Below are positions 30,677 to 39,373 of a stretch of DNA of 64,000 nt, in pieces. The position numbers and the translations under genes are program-made. The DNA lies in assembly GCF_009755605.1 (NCBI RefSeq), contig NZ_WPNZ01000010.1, positions 62,001 to 126,000 of the forward strand. The letters run 5' to 3'. Position 1 is the stretch's first letter; every line of letters starts with the position of its first letter. The notes under the pieces are model-generated. The model was not told the origin of the DNA and did not search any database. It was given only the letters and a program-made list of their open reading frames with translations. This DNA comes from Streptomyces typhae (GTDB lineage: Bacteria; Actinomycetota; Actinomycetes; Streptomycetales; Streptomycetaceae).

Positions 30677-32161
30677 GTGCGACGGTCCGGGGCGCCCGGC
30701 GCGGGAGGGCGCGGCGCGAAACGACCCCGCGCGGGAGGGCCCGACGCGAAACGGCCCCGCGCGGAAGGGCCCGACGCGAAACGACCCCGCGCGGAAGCGC
30801 TCCGCGTGCGGCACGCCGTCGCGGTGCTCGCCGGGCGGCGCACGCGGCGGCGGTGGATCCATCTGGTCCTCGGCGGCGCGGTCTCCATGCCGTACGTGTT
30901 CGTGGGCTCGGCCCTGGCCGGGCCGCTGCTCGGCGAGGGCGTCATGTTCGGCTCCTTCGCCTCCCAGCTCCTCTCCTTCGCGTTCGGGCTCCCGCTCGCC
31001 GCGGTCACCGCGCTGTTCCCGCTGACCCGGCCCATGTCGGTGGCGGCGGTGCGGGCGCTGTGCGACGTGCCGGACGCGGCGCTCGCCGACGGGCCGCCGC
31101 GGTCACGGGCCGCGCGGGGGCGCACCATGGCCTGGTTCACGCTGCACCTCGGCCTCGGCGGGATCGTCAGCGGGATGACGCTCGCCCTGGTGCCGTTCGC
31201 CGCGTTCCTGCTCGCGCTGCCCGCGACCGTGGGGCTCGCCGGCTCCTGGATCGGCTTCCCCGAGGGTCTCCTCGGGCCCTGGACGCTGCTGCTCGCGCCG
31301 GTCGTCGGTGCGGTGTCCCTGGTCGTGCTCGCGGGGTGCGCGGCGGGGGCGGGCGGGCTGCTCGCGCGGTGGGCGCCCGCGCTGCTCGGGCCGACGACCG
31401 CCGACCGGCTCGCCGAAGCCGAGCGGCGCGCCGCCGACCTCGCGGTCCGCAACCGCCTGGCCCGGGAGCTGCACGACTCGGTCGGCCACGCGCTGAGCGC
31501 CGTCACGTTGCAGGCGAGCGCGGCCCGCAGACTCCTCGACCGGGACCCGGAGTTCGTCCGCGAGGCCCTCGCCGCCATCGAGGACACCACCCGGCGCACG
31601 GTCGGCGAGCTCGACGCCGTCCTCGGGGTGCTGCGCGAGGGCGGCGAGCGCGGGCGCGACGGCCACGCGGCGCCCGCGCCCACGCTCGACGCCGACCTGG
31701 ACGGCCTCCTGCGCCGCACCCGCGCGGGCGGCCTGCGCGTCGACGCCACCGTCGACCTGGGCGGGCCCGGGGACGCGGCGGCGCTGCCCGCGATGGTGTC
31801 CCGCGAGGGCTACCGCATCGTGCAGGAGGCCCTGAGCAACGTGCTCAAGCACGCCGGGCCCGGCTCCGGGGCGACGCTGCACGTCCGGCTCGACGGCTCC
31901 GGCCTGGAGATCGTCGCCGAGAACCCGCTCCCGGCCGGGCCGCGGCCGTCCGCCGTCCGCACGGGCGGCGGCCACGGCCTGCGCGGCATCGCCGACCGGG
32001 CCCGCCTCCTCGGCGGCACGGCGGAGACAGGCCCCGCCGCGGCCTCCGACGTCTCCGGCACCGGGGGCACGGGCGGCACCGGCGTCTGGCGGCTGCGCGT
32101 ACGCCTGCCCCTCCACGGGCCACCCACGACCACGCCACGTACGAAGGAACGGACCCCATGA
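30677..32161 (+). CDS. sensor histidine kinase, NarL/LytS-type (HisKA_3)
   Basis: The 494-residue kinase has a repeated basic N-terminus, about five to six membrane helices (about 60-240) and a cytoplasmic kinase. The phospho-acceptor lies in NRLARELHDSVGHALS (His about 266), the HisKA_3 motif. The HATPase_c domain shows VQEALSNVLKHAG (N box) and GGGHGLRGIADRARLLGG (G box). The first 45 residues consist of three 10-residue repeats around KRPRA, encoded by three 30-bp units (30707-30796). GTG 30677 is the start. The stop overlaps the ATG of the response regulator by four bases, so the two form a cognate pair. The signal is unknown. Confidence 0.93.
   Translation: MRRSGAPGAGGRGAKRPRAGGPDAKRPRAEGPDAKRPRAEALRVRHAVAVLAGRRTRRRWIHLVLGGAVSMPYVFVGSALAGPLLGEGVMFGSFASQLLSFAFGLPLAAVTALFPLTRPMSVAAVRALCDVPDAALADGPPRSRAARGRTMAWFTLHLGLGGIVSGMTLALVPFAAFLLALPATVGLAGSWIGFPEGLLGPWTLLLAPVVGAVSLVVLAGCAAGAGGLLARWAPALLGPTTADRLAEAERRAADLAVRNRLARELHDSVGHALSAVTLQASAARRLLDRDPEFVREALAAIEDTTRRTVGELDAVLGVLREGGERGRDGHAAPAPTLDADLDGLLRRTRAGGLRVDATVDLGGPGDAAALPAMVSREGYRIVQEALSNVLKHAGPGSGATLHVRLDGSGLEIVAENPLPAGPRPSAVRTGGGHGLRGIADRARLLGGTAETGPAAASDVSGTGGTGGTGVWRLRVRLPLHGPPTTTPRTKERTP
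30707..30796 (+). repeat. 30-bp tandem repeat, 3 copies, at the 5' end of the histidine kinase gene
   Basis: Units begin at 30707, 30737 and 30767, differing at only a few positions. They are in frame and encode the basic KRPRA-containing N-terminal tail ahead of the first membrane helix. Confidence 0.9.
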
Positions 32162-32829
32162 CCGGCACCGCCTCCCCCGCCCCGCTGCGCATCGTGCTCG
32201 CCGACGACGAGCGCATGGTGCGCACCGCGCTGCGCGCCATCCTCGCCGCCGAGCCCGATCTGGAGGTCGTCGGCGAGGCGGCGACCGGCGCCGAGGCGGT
32301 GTCCGTGGTGCGCGAGCTGCGGCCCGACGTGGTGCTCATGGACGTACGCATGCCGGAGGTCGACGGCATCCGCGCCACCGAGCAGATCCTGCGGGACATG
32401 GAAGGACCGCCGCGCATCGTCGTCGTCACGACCTTCGAGAACGACGCGTACGTGTACGAGGCGCTGCGGGCCGGGGCGTCCGGGTTCCTGCTCAAGCGGG
32501 CCGAGGCCGAGGCGCTCGTCCAGGCGGTGCGCCTGGTCGCGCGCAGCGACTCGCTGCTGTTCCCGGCGTCGGTGCGGGCGCTCGCCGAGGCGTACGCGCG
32601 CGCCGAGTCCGCCAGGCCCCCCTGGGTGGCGCGGCTCACCGGGCGGGAGAGCGAGGTGCTGCGGCAGATGGCGGCGGGGCTCACCAACGCGGAGATCGCC
32701 CGCCGGATGGAGGTCGGCCCGGCGACGGTGAAGACGCATGTGGCGGCGGTCCTCGCGAAGACGGGGGCGCGGGACCGCACCCAGGCGGTGATCGCGGCGT
32801 ACGAGGCCGGATTCATACGGAACTCATGA
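32158..32829 (+). CDS. response regulator, NarL/LuxR type
   Basis: A 223-residue response regulator. The receiver domain carries the acidic pair in VLADDERM (about 14-21), the phospho-acceptor Asp 62 in VVLMDVRMPEVDG, the conserved Thr in VVVTTFEND, and Lys in FLLKRAEAE. The C-terminal GerE/LuxR helix-turn-helix is LTGRESEVLRQMAAGLTNAEIARRMEVGPATVKTHVAAVLAKTGARDRTQAVIAAYEAG. It overlaps the histidine kinase by four bases (ATGA). A hairpin covers the stop codon. Targets are unknown; neither neighbouring gene is obviously controlled by it. Confidence 0.95.
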   Translation: MTGTASPAPLRIVLADDERMVRTALRAILAAEPDLEVVGEAATGAEAVSVVRELRPDVVLMDVRMPEVDGIRATEQILRDMEGPPRIVVVTTFENDAYVYEALRAGASGFLLKRAEAEALVQAVRLVARSDSLLFPASVRALAEAYARAESARPPWVARLTGRESEVLRQMAAGLTNAEIARRMEVGPATVKTHVAAVLAKTGARDRTQAVIAAYEAGFIRNS

Positions 32830-32853
32830 ACTGCCCGGTCCATGAGGAGTTCC
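32819..32853 (+). terminator. hairpin at the end of the response regulator gene
   Basis: GGAACTCATG (32819-32828) pairs with CATGAGGAGTTCC (32841-32853) with one bulge and a 12-nt loop. It overlaps the stop codon. A second hairpin (32886-32916) lies just before the next start. Confidence 0.55.
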
Positions 32854-32885
32854 TGAGAAAACGGACACCTCGGGGCAAGAGGGGA

Positions 32886-32916
32886 ACGAAAGGCCGCGGG
32901 GCGCTCGTCCTTTCGT
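32886..32916 (+). promoter_or_regulatory. hairpin directly upstream of the PBP start codon
   Basis: ACGAAAGG (32886-32893) pairs perfectly with CCTTTCGT (32909-32916), ending three bases before ATG 32920 and covering the place where the ribosome binding site should be. It could control translation of the transpeptidase gene, or it may act as the terminator of the two-component operon. Confidence 0.4.
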
Positions 32917-32919
32917 GAG

Positions 32920-34365
32920 ATGAACAAGACGATCAGGCACGCCTCAGTCTTCGCGCTGCTCCTGGTGCTCTCCCTGCTCCTGCGGGCCACCTGGGTGCAG
33001 TTCCACGACGCGAAGGCCCTCGCGGACGACAAGCTGAACCGGCGGAGCGCCATCGAGCAGTACGCGTACCCGCTGGGCGACATCATCGTGGGCGGGGACG
33101 CCGTCACCGGTTCCCGGCGGACGGCGGGCGGTGACCTCGCGTACCAGCGCACGTACAAGAACGGGCCGCTGTACGCCGCCGTCACCGGCTACAGCTCGCA
33201 GGTGTACGGCGCCACGCAGCTCGAGGGCATCTATAAGGACCTCCTCGACGGCACCGACAACCGGTTGCAGGGCCCGCTGGACACGCTGACCGGCAAGCGC
33301 GCCGACCCCGGTGACGTCCTGACGACCATCGACCCGGCCGTGCAGAAGGCCGCGTACGAGGCGCTCGGCGACAAGAAGGGCGCGGCCGTCGCCGTCGACC
33401 CGAGGACGGGGCGGATCCTCGGCATGGTGTCCACGCCGTCGTACGACCCTTCGAAGATCAGCGGCTCCACCGATTCCGCGGCGTGGCGGGCGCTCACATC
33501 GGACGAGGACAAGCCGATGGTGAACCGCGCGATGCGCCAGCCCCTGCCGCCCGGTTCGACGTTCAAGCTGGTCGTCGCCGCGGCCGCCCTGGAGGACGGG
33601 CTCTACGGCTCCGTCGACGAGGGCACTGCGAGCCCGAACCCGTACCCGCTGCCCGGCACACGGACCGTCCTCAAGAACGAGAACGCTTCCGCGCCCTGCG
33701 AGAACGCGTCGATCCGCACGGCCCTGCGGTACTCGTGCAACAACGTCTTCGCCAAGATGGCCGTCGACCTCGGGCAGGACAAGGTGAAGGCGCAGGCGGA
33801 GAAGTTCGGCTTCGACGCCGACAAGCTGGACGTGCCCGTGCGGGCGGCGAGGAGCGGCTACCCCTCGGACATGGACGAGGCGCAGACCGCGCTGACCGGC
33901 ATCGGCCAGTTCGACGTGACGGCGACGCCGCTTCAGATGGCCATGGTGTCCGCCGCGATCGCCGACGGCGGGGAGCTGGCGGCGCCGCACCTGGTCTCGA
34001 AGGTCACCGACGCCGACGGGAACGTGCTGCGGGACTTCGGCGACGGCGACTCCCGGCGGGTCCTTCGCGCCACCACCGCCGAGGGGTTGCAGTCGGCCAT
34101 GGAGACGGTGGTCGAGAAGGGGACGGGGACCAACGCGCGGATCGCCGGGGCGCGGGTGGGCGGCAAGACCGGTACCGCCCAGCACGGCGAGAACAACTCC
34201 CGGACCCCCTACGCCTGGTTCACGTCCTACGCCAAGGGCGACTCCGGCAAGGAGGTCGCCGTCGCGGTGATCGTGGAGTCCTCCGACGCGGCACGCTCCG
34301 AGGTGAGCGGCAACGGCCTCGCGGCCCCCGTCGCCGCCGCGACGATGCGCGCGGCGCTGCGCTAG
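32920..34365 (+). CDS. penicillin-binding transpeptidase (PBP2/PbpA-like class B PBP)
   Basis: A single N-terminal membrane helix (about 8-26) anchors a class B penicillin-binding protein of 481 residues. The three active-site motifs are complete: SxxK in PPGSTFKLV (Ser 213, Lys 216), SxN in RYSCNN (Ser 272), and KTG in GGKTGTAQH (Lys 416). An N-terminal dimerisation-like region with YPLGDIIVGG and AVTGYSSQVYGATQLEG precedes them; this arrangement matches PbpA-like proteins that in actinobacteria also occur next to ftsW/rodA. No ftsW homologue is present here, so this is probably one of the extra PBPs common in Streptomyces. It cross-links peptidoglycan outside the membrane. Confidence 0.93.
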   Translation: MNKTIRHASVFALLLVLSLLLRATWVQFHDAKALADDKLNRRSAIEQYAYPLGDIIVGGDAVTGSRRTAGGDLAYQRTYKNGPLYAAVTGYSSQVYGATQLEGIYKDLLDGTDNRLQGPLDTLTGKRADPGDVLTTIDPAVQKAAYEALGDKKGAAVAVDPRTGRILGMVSTPSYDPSKISGSTDSAAWRALTSDEDKPMVNRAMRQPLPPGSTFKLVVAAAALEDGLYGSVDEGTASPNPYPLPGTRTVLKNENASAPCENASIRTALRYSCNNVFAKMAVDLGQDKVKAQAEKFGFDADKLDVPVRAARSGYPSDMDEAQTALTGIGQFDVTATPLQMAMVSAAIADGGELAAPHLVSKVTDADGNVLRDFGDGDSRRVLRATTAEGLQSAMETVVEKGTGTNARIAGARVGGKTGTAQHGENNSRTPYAWFTSYAKGDSGKEVAVAVIVESSDAARSEVSGNGLAAPVAAATMRAALR

Positions 34366-34391
34366 GGGGGCTTCTGCGTACCCGCCGCTAC

Positions 34392-34461
34392 CGCGCCGGG
34401 ATCTTTCCCACCCGCCCACCCGTTTCCAGCCACCCACGAGCTTCCGGCCCCCCGAGCCGCC
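34392..34461. repeat. dispersed ~70-bp intergenic repeat, copy B
   Basis: Second copy of the element at 27361-27432, with the same order of blocks. It lies between the stops of two convergent genes (PBP and TIGR03086 protein). Confidence 0.7.
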
Positions 34462-34507
34462 CCACGGCCGTCAGGCGTCCGCGGACCGTCTCCGGACCCC
34501 AGCCGGG

Positions 34508-35116
34508 TCAAGGCCGCCAGGACGGCTCGCGGCCGCTCAGTGCCACCACCTGCTCCAGGAGCGGGGCCTCGTCGCGGACCGGTACCGGTGGGCCGAACAG
34601 GGTGCCCCGCGCGTCCGGTGACTCCGCCGCCGTGGCGGAGACCATCGCGTGCGAGACGGCGAGGCTCGCCGCGTCGGGGGCGTACTCCTGGCCCGTGGCG
34701 CGGGCCAGGTCCCAGCCGTGCACGACGAGTTCGTTCAGGGCGATCACGCCCGCGACGTCACCGGTGAGCTCGACGCCGCCCGCCCTGGTGTCGCCGGTCC
34801 ACGCCGCCGGGTCCCGCCACACCGCGGCGAGGTCGTCGAGCGCGCGCGGCAGCTCCTCGCGCCAGTCGGGGCCGATGTCCGGCAGGGTGCTCGACGGGTC
34901 GGTGTCCGTCGTCGGCCCGAGCCGTTTGCGGCCCGCGTCGGCGAAGGCGGTGGCGAGGCCCGTGATGTGGCCGAGCAGATGGCGCACCGCGTAGTCCGGG
35001 CAGGGCGTCGGGCCTTCGAGCCGGTCGTCGGGGACGGCCTCGGCGAGGCGTGCCACGAGCCGCGTCTGCGGTCCGAAGTCCGGCAGGTCGGCCGGGTTCT
35101 CTGAGATGTCCGACAT
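34508..35116 (-). CDS. TIGR03086 family protein (DinB/maleylpyruvate isomerase-like fold)
   Basis: The 202-residue protein belongs to the actinobacterial TIGR03086 group, four-helix-bundle proteins related to DinB and mycothiol-dependent maleylpyruvate isomerase. Visible blocks are LEGPTPCPDYAVRHLLGHITG (the first metal-ligand histidine, His in LLGHI), the central VIALNELVVHGWDLARATGQEY (second histidine, HGWD), and an FGPPVPV tail. Two or three histidines placed this way usually bind a divalent metal. The function is not established; thiol-dependent transfer is the family-level guess. Start ATG 35116 with GAGGAG-like sequence upstream. It is divergent from the MFS transporter gene. Confidence 0.85.
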   Translation of the reverse strand: MSDISENPADLPDFGPQTRLVARLAEAVPDDRLEGPTPCPDYAVRHLLGHITGLATAFADAGRKRLGPTTDTDPSSTLPDIGPDWREELPRALDDLAAVWRDPAAWTGDTRAGGVELTGDVAGVIALNELVVHGWDLARATGQEYAPDAASLAVSHAMVSATAAESPDARGTLFGPPVPVRDEAPLLEQVVALSGREPSWRP

Positions 35117-35282
35117 CAAGGTCTCCTCGGGGTGGTGCGTGCGGTGCCCGGCGGGGGGTTCTCGGGCCGTGTGCCGTAAGGCTTCCTCCCCAGGGGACTC
35201 CTCTCGCGCCCCGGACTCATCGGCGCTCCCTGAGGCATTCTCCCGATCCGCGGCGGGGGGCCTCAGCTTCAGCATCGACCGC

Positions 35283-36641
35283 ATGCCGATGACGGGACGC
35301 ACGCCGACGCCGAGCCTCGTACGGGTCCTGCGGGACCGCAACGCGGGGCTCTACCTGGGGGCGGTCGTGGTCTCCGGATTCGGGAGCTTCGCGATGATGC
35401 TGGTGGCGAGCGTCTGGGTGAAGGAGCGCACCGGCTCCGACGGGCTCGCCGCGCTGTGCGTCCTTGCGGTGTGGGCGCCGCTACTCCTCGGCCCTCCGCT
35501 CGGCGCCCTCGCCGACCGCGTCCGCAGACGGCCGCTCCTGGTCGCCGCGAACGCGGGGCTCGGGGTGCTGCTGCTCGCGCTGTGCGGGGCGGGCGGCGCC
35601 GACTCGGCGGCGGGCGTGTGGGGGCTGCTCGCCGTGCTCGTGGTGTACGGGGCCTGCGGGGTCGTCACCGACGCCGCGGAGGCCGCCCTGGTGGCCGGGG
35701 CGGTCGACAAGGAGCTGCTCGGCGACTTCAACGGGCTGCGGATGTCCGCGAACGAGGGCATGAAGCTGCTCGCGCCCCTCGCCGGGGCCGCCGCGTTCAC
35801 CGCCTGGGGCGGCCCCGCGGTGCTGCTGCTCGACGCCGTCACCTTCGTCCTGGCCGGGTGCCTGTTCGCGCTGCTGCGGGTGTCGGAGCGCCGTCCGACA
35901 CCCGGCCCGCGCGGCTGGCGGGAGCAGACCGCGCAGGGGGCCCGCCGGTTGTGGGGCGACACGCGGCTGCGGCCGCTGGTCGTCGCGGGCGGGCTCACCA
36001 TGCTGTCGTCGGGGCTCGGTGGCGCCCTGGTGTACGCGCTCGTCGAGGCGCTCGGCCACTCGCCCGCGTACACGGGTGCGCTGTACGTCGCGCAGGGCGC
36101 CGGGTCCGTCGCCGTCGGGGTGACTTCGGGCGCCCTGCTGCGGCGGTTCGGGGACCGGCGGTTCGCGGGTGCCGGGATCGCGCTGACGTCGCTCGCGGCG
36201 GTGCTTCAGGCGCTGCCCTGGGACGCGGCGGTCCTCGTGGGCTTCACGGTGAACGGCGTGGGGCTGCCGTGCGTGCTGATCGCCGCGCTGACGGCGGTGC
36301 AGCGCCAGGTGCCGCACGCGCTCGCCGGCCGGGTGGCGGCCACCGCGAACACGGTCCTGTTCGCGCCGACGGCTGCCGGGGTCGCGCTGGGCGCCGCGCT
36401 CGTCGGGCCGGTCGACCACCGGCTGCTGCTGTGCGGGCTCGCAGGGGCGCGGCTGCTGCTCGCCCTGCCCCTGCTGGGGTCCGGGCGCGGGCCTGCTACC
36501 GCACCTCCGCCCGGCGCTGGATGGTGGCGGCGGCCTGCGCGCGCTGGAGTTCGGTCGGCTCGGCGATGGTCGCGCCGTGGGTGGCGCCGGGCACGGCGTG
36601 GCGGTGGGAGTGGCGGTGGGAGTGGCGGTGGCTCTGCGTGA
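35283..36641 (+). CDS. MFS transporter with an abnormal C-terminal extension
   Basis: A 452-residue major facilitator protein with about 10-12 hydrophobic segments. The loop 2-3 signature LGALADRVRRRPLLV is intact, as are helices typical of macrolide/enterobactin exporter-like MFS proteins (GLRMSANEGMKLLAPLAGAAAF). The last roughly 54 residues, from about 398, are not a normal end: they are Arg/Gly/Ser-rich (GGGSGGGSGGGSA) and are the antisense of a peptidase remnant on the minus strand (36496-36720). The original stop was apparently lost or displaced. Start ATG 35283 or 35289; no strong ribosome binding site. The substrate is unknown. Confidence 0.85.
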   Translation: MPMTGRTPTPSLVRVLRDRNAGLYLGAVVVSGFGSFAMMLVASVWVKERTGSDGLAALCVLAVWAPLLLGPPLGALADRVRRRPLLVAANAGLGVLLLALCGAGGADSAAGVWGLLAVLVVYGACGVVTDAAEAALVAGAVDKELLGDFNGLRMSANEGMKLLAPLAGAAAFTAWGGPAVLLLDAVTFVLAGCLFALLRVSERRPTPGPRGWREQTAQGARRLWGDTRLRPLVVAGGLTMLSSGLGGALVYALVEALGHSPAYTGALYVAQGAGSVAVGVTSGALLRRFGDRRFAGAGIALTSLAAVLQALPWDAAVLVGFTVNGVGLPCVLIAALTAVQRQVPHALAGRVAATANTVLFAPTAAGVALGAALVGPVDHRLLLCGLAGARLLLALPLLGSGRGPATAPPPGAGWWRRPARAGVRSARRWSRRGWRRARRGGGSGGGSGGGSA

Positions 36642-36720
36642 ACCGCTCCGCGCTCCACGGGTCGTTGCGGCCGTGGACGGCCATCATGCGCGGCCAGCGT
36701 GCGGACGCCGCCCGTGGGCG
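36496..36720 (-). pseudogene. C-terminal remnant of a secreted tripeptidyl-aminopeptidase-like (S37/S33) hydrolase
   Basis: On the minus strand about 75 residues resemble only the end of secreted tripeptidyl aminopeptidases: a strand and loop HGRNDPWSAERF (catalytic Asp), PGATHGATI (catalytic His), and a closing LQRAQAAATIQRR helix. No preceding catalytic-serine domain exists; upstream sequence (36720-37000) is low-complexity with no recognisable hydrolase. Between the two motifs a His/Arg/Ser repeat (SHRHSHRHSHRH) replaces the normal short loop and comes from a 12-bp minisatellite (about 36597-36634). The plus strand is now read as the tail of the MFS protein. It is probably a decayed, truncated gene. 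Confidence 0.6.
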
Positions 36721-37009
36721 GCGAGTGGTGCGCGGATCGTGGCCTTCGTCATCCGGCCCCCGACAGGGCCCGCCCGACCAGGGCGAGGCGAGGTCGTCGT
36801 CCGGTGCCCGCTGGGAACGCGGAGCCGGGAGGCGAGAGGGGCTGAACGCGCCCACGCCAAGCCGCCGGGACGGCCCGGCCAAGCGGCCAAACCCGCGACT
36901 CGGAGCGGATTCACCGCTTCCGCGCGCCCCTTGACGGCACAGGACTGCGCTCCCTAGCGTGTCCATGGATGTGAACACCATACATGAACGCGTACGAGGA
37001 GATCACCGC
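36721..37009. other. intergenic region between peptidase remnant and uronate dehydrogenase
   Basis: No gene is recognised. The sequence is GC-rich and low in information up to about 36930; the last 70 bp contain the promoter and ribosome binding site (ACGAGGAG) of the dehydrogenase. Part may be eroded 5' sequence of the peptidase gene. Confidence 0.4.
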
Positions 37010-37819
37010 ATGCCCGCTCCCCGCACCGTCCTGCTGACCGGCGCCGCAGGCGGTCTCGGCACCCTGATGCGAGGCCTGCTGCCCGCCTACGGCTACGACC
37101 TCAGGCTGCTCGACCTGCGGCCCGTCGACGGCGAGCCCGACGCCCTCACGGTGGACCTGGCCGACCGGGCCGCCCTGCGCGAGGCCGTGCGCGGCGTCGA
37201 CGCGGTCCTGCACCTCGCCGGGATCTCCCTGGAGTCCACCTTCGAGAAGATCCTGAAGGCGAACATCGAGGGCCTGCACCACCTCTACGAGGCCGTGCGC
37301 GAGGAAGGCGTCCCCCGGGTCGTCTTCGCCTCCTCCAACCACGCCGTCGGCTGCACACCGCGGCCGGTGGGCGACGACCCGCTGATCCCCGTCGACACCC
37401 CGCGCCGCCCGGACACCCTCTACGGCTTGTCGAAGTCCTTCGGCGAGGACCTGGCGCAGTTCTACTGGGACAAGCACGGCGTCGAGACGGTGTCCGTACG
37501 CATCGGTTCCTGCTTCCTCGAACCCGCCGACGTACGCATGCTGTCGGTGTGGCTGTCGCCGGGCGACGGGGCACGCCTGTTCCACGCGGCGCTCACTGCG
37601 CCGGACGTCGGCCACACCGTCGTCTACGGCTCGTCGGCCAACACCCGGCTGTGGTGGGACCTGGGACCGGCCCGCGCGCTCGGCTACGCCCCGCAGGACG
37701 ACTCCGAGCAGTTCGCCGAGAAGCTGATCGCGGAGCACGGCGAACTCGACCCGGCCAACCCCGAGCACACCCGCCTCGGCGGCCGCTTCTGCGTGAATCC
37801 GCCAGTGTGGCCGTATTGA
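37010..37819 (+). CDS. NAD-dependent uronate dehydrogenase (SDR-type epimerase/dehydratase fold)
   Basis: The 269-residue protein is an extended-SDR enzyme with the TGAAGGLGTLM dinucleotide loop (about 9-19), LLDLRPVDGEPDALTVDLADR (acidic residue selecting NAD), HLAGIS, and the uronate-dehydrogenase-specific ASSNHAVG block followed by YGLSKSFGE (Tyr and Lys of the catalytic triad). It would oxidise D-glucuronate or D-galacturonate to the aldarolactone, the first step of the oxidative hexuronate pathway; the 2,5-dioxovalerate-type dehydrogenase at 28132-29703 would catalyse the last step. ATG 37010 follows GAGGAG at eight bases; the longer frame from 36959 is rejected for lack of conservation. 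It is monocistronic. Confidence 0.88.
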   Translation: MPAPRTVLLTGAAGGLGTLMRGLLPAYGYDLRLLDLRPVDGEPDALTVDLADRAALREAVRGVDAVLHLAGISLESTFEKILKANIEGLHHLYEAVREEGVPRVVFASSNHAVGCTPRPVGDDPLIPVDTPRRPDTLYGLSKSFGEDLAQFYWDKHGVETVSVRIGSCFLEPADVRMLSVWLSPGDGARLFHAALTAPDVGHTVVYGSSANTRLWWDLGPARALGYAPQDDSEQFAEKLIAEHGELDPANPEHTRLGGRFCVNPPVWPY

Positions 37820-37920
37820 GTCTCGTCCTTGGAGTTGACGGTTCCGTACGCCTCACGGTGGGGGCGGGTCAGACCGTGGTCCGACGTGGCCCCACGCGGC
37901 GCTGGCTAGCGTGAGCTGTC

Positions 37921-39117
37921 ATGACACGAACCCGAATCGCCGTGCGCGGACTCGCCGTTGCCGCCGCGATCGCCGTGGCGCTCGCCGTGCCGCTGCCGGC
38001 CACGGCCGTGGCGCAGCCCGCTCCGGCCCCCGCGGCCGTGACCGCCGCGAGCACCGCGAACGACACGGACACACCCGCGCCCCGCACCGCCCTGCCCCGC
38101 CCCACCGGCCCGTTCGCGGTCGGCCGCGACACCCTGCACCTGGTCGACAAGAGCCGCAAGGACCCGTGGGTGCCCACGGCGAAGGCGCGGGAACTGATGC
38201 TGTCGCTCTACTACCCGGCGCACGCGACGGGCGGGCGCCCCGCCCCGTACACCTCCACCGAGGAGGCCCGGCTGCTCCTGGAGGCGTTCGAGGTCGACAC
38301 GTCCGCGGCCGCGGTGGGCGCGACCCGCACCTACGCGCGGACCGGGGCGAAGCCCGTCGGCGGGCGCTTCCCGCTGGTGGTCCTGTCGCCCGGGATGACC
38401 GCGCCCCGCTCCACGCTGACGCATCTCGCCGAGGACCTGGCGAGCCGGGGCTACGTCGTCGCGACGGTGGACCACGCCTATGAGTCGGCCGGCACCGCCT
38501 TCCCCGGCGGGCGGATCCTGACCTGCCTCGCGTGCGAGCAGAACCAGGACCCCGGGAGCGGCAAGGCCATCGCCGCGGTCCGGGCGAAGGACCTGTCGTT
38601 CGTCCTCGACCGGCTCGTGGGCCGGGCGGCCGTCTGGCGGCACTCCGGCCTGATCGACGCCCGGCGGATCGGCATGGGCGGGCACTCCATCGGCGGCGCC
38701 GCCACGGTCGCCGTGATGAACACCGACCAGCGGGTGCGGGCGGGCATGAACATGGACGGCGGCATCCAGGTCATGCCCGACGGCCTCGGCAAGCGCCCGT
38801 TCCTGCTCCTCGGCACCGAGCGGACCGTCCAGGCCGACGACCCCTACACCTGGAAGAGCGCCTGGCCCCGCTTCGAGGGCTGGAAGCGGTGGCTGACGGT
38901 CGCCGGGTCCGGGCACTTCACCTTCACCGACGTACCGGTCCTCTTCGACCAGCTCGGCGTGGACGACCCCACCGCCCCGATCTCCGGTCCGCGGGCCGAG
39001 CAGATCACCCGCGCCTACATCGCCGCGTACTTCGACCGGCACCTGCGCGGCACCGAGCAGCCGCTGCTCGACGGGCCCACGGCCGCACACCCCGAGGTCG
39101 GATTCCACCAGCCCTGA
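37921..39117 (+). CDS. secreted alpha/beta hydrolase (PAF acetylhydrolase/dienelactone hydrolase-like)
   Basis: A 398-residue exported esterase or lipase. A signal peptide with Arg at positions 3, 5 and 9 and a hydrophobic core (about 10-31) likely ends at a TAVA-type site, followed by a Pro/Ala/Thr-rich spacer. The hydrolase shows FPLVVLSPGMTAPRSTLTHLAEDLASRGYVVATVDHAYES (oxyanion strand and helix), the nucleophile elbow GGHSIGG (Ser 256), and the catalytic His in GSGHFTFTD (His 332). Similar Streptomyces proteins are annotated as lipases or chlorophyllase-like esterases; the substrate is unknown. Start ATG 37921, close to the end of the uronate dehydrogenase gene (100 bp) but not clearly in its operon. 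Confidence 0.87.
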   Translation: MTRTRIAVRGLAVAAAIAVALAVPLPATAVAQPAPAPAAVTAASTANDTDTPAPRTALPRPTGPFAVGRDTLHLVDKSRKDPWVPTAKARELMLSLYYPAHATGGRPAPYTSTEEARLLLEAFEVDTSAAAVGATRTYARTGAKPVGGRFPLVVLSPGMTAPRSTLTHLAEDLASRGYVVATVDHAYESAGTAFPGGRILTCLACEQNQDPGSGKAIAAVRAKDLSFVLDRLVGRAAVWRHSGLIDARRIGMGGHSIGGAATVAVMNTDQRVRAGMNMDGGIQVMPDGLGKRPFLLLGTERTVQADDPYTWKSAWPRFEGWKRWLTVAGSGHFTFTDVPVLFDQLGVDDPTAPISGPRAEQITRAYIAAYFDRHLRGTEQPLLDGPTAAHPEVGFHQP

Positions 39118-39373
39118 CACCGTCGCTTTCCGGCCGTTCGACCCCCCGTCCGAACGCCAAGCGGGCAGCAAACGGGCACGGCGAGCCCGGCGACGGGCCC
39201 ATGATCAGCCCGCCCCGCAGGCAGCCGCCTCGCCAAACGGGCGGATACGGGCATCATCGGGCCCGCAGCGCACCTGGCCACCCCTCTCCCTCGGGCTGTA
39301 GAACTTCCTGCACAGGGCCCGAACGGGCAGCACGCGGAAGTGAGGTCTCCGGAGGCACCGGGGAGAGGGGTGG

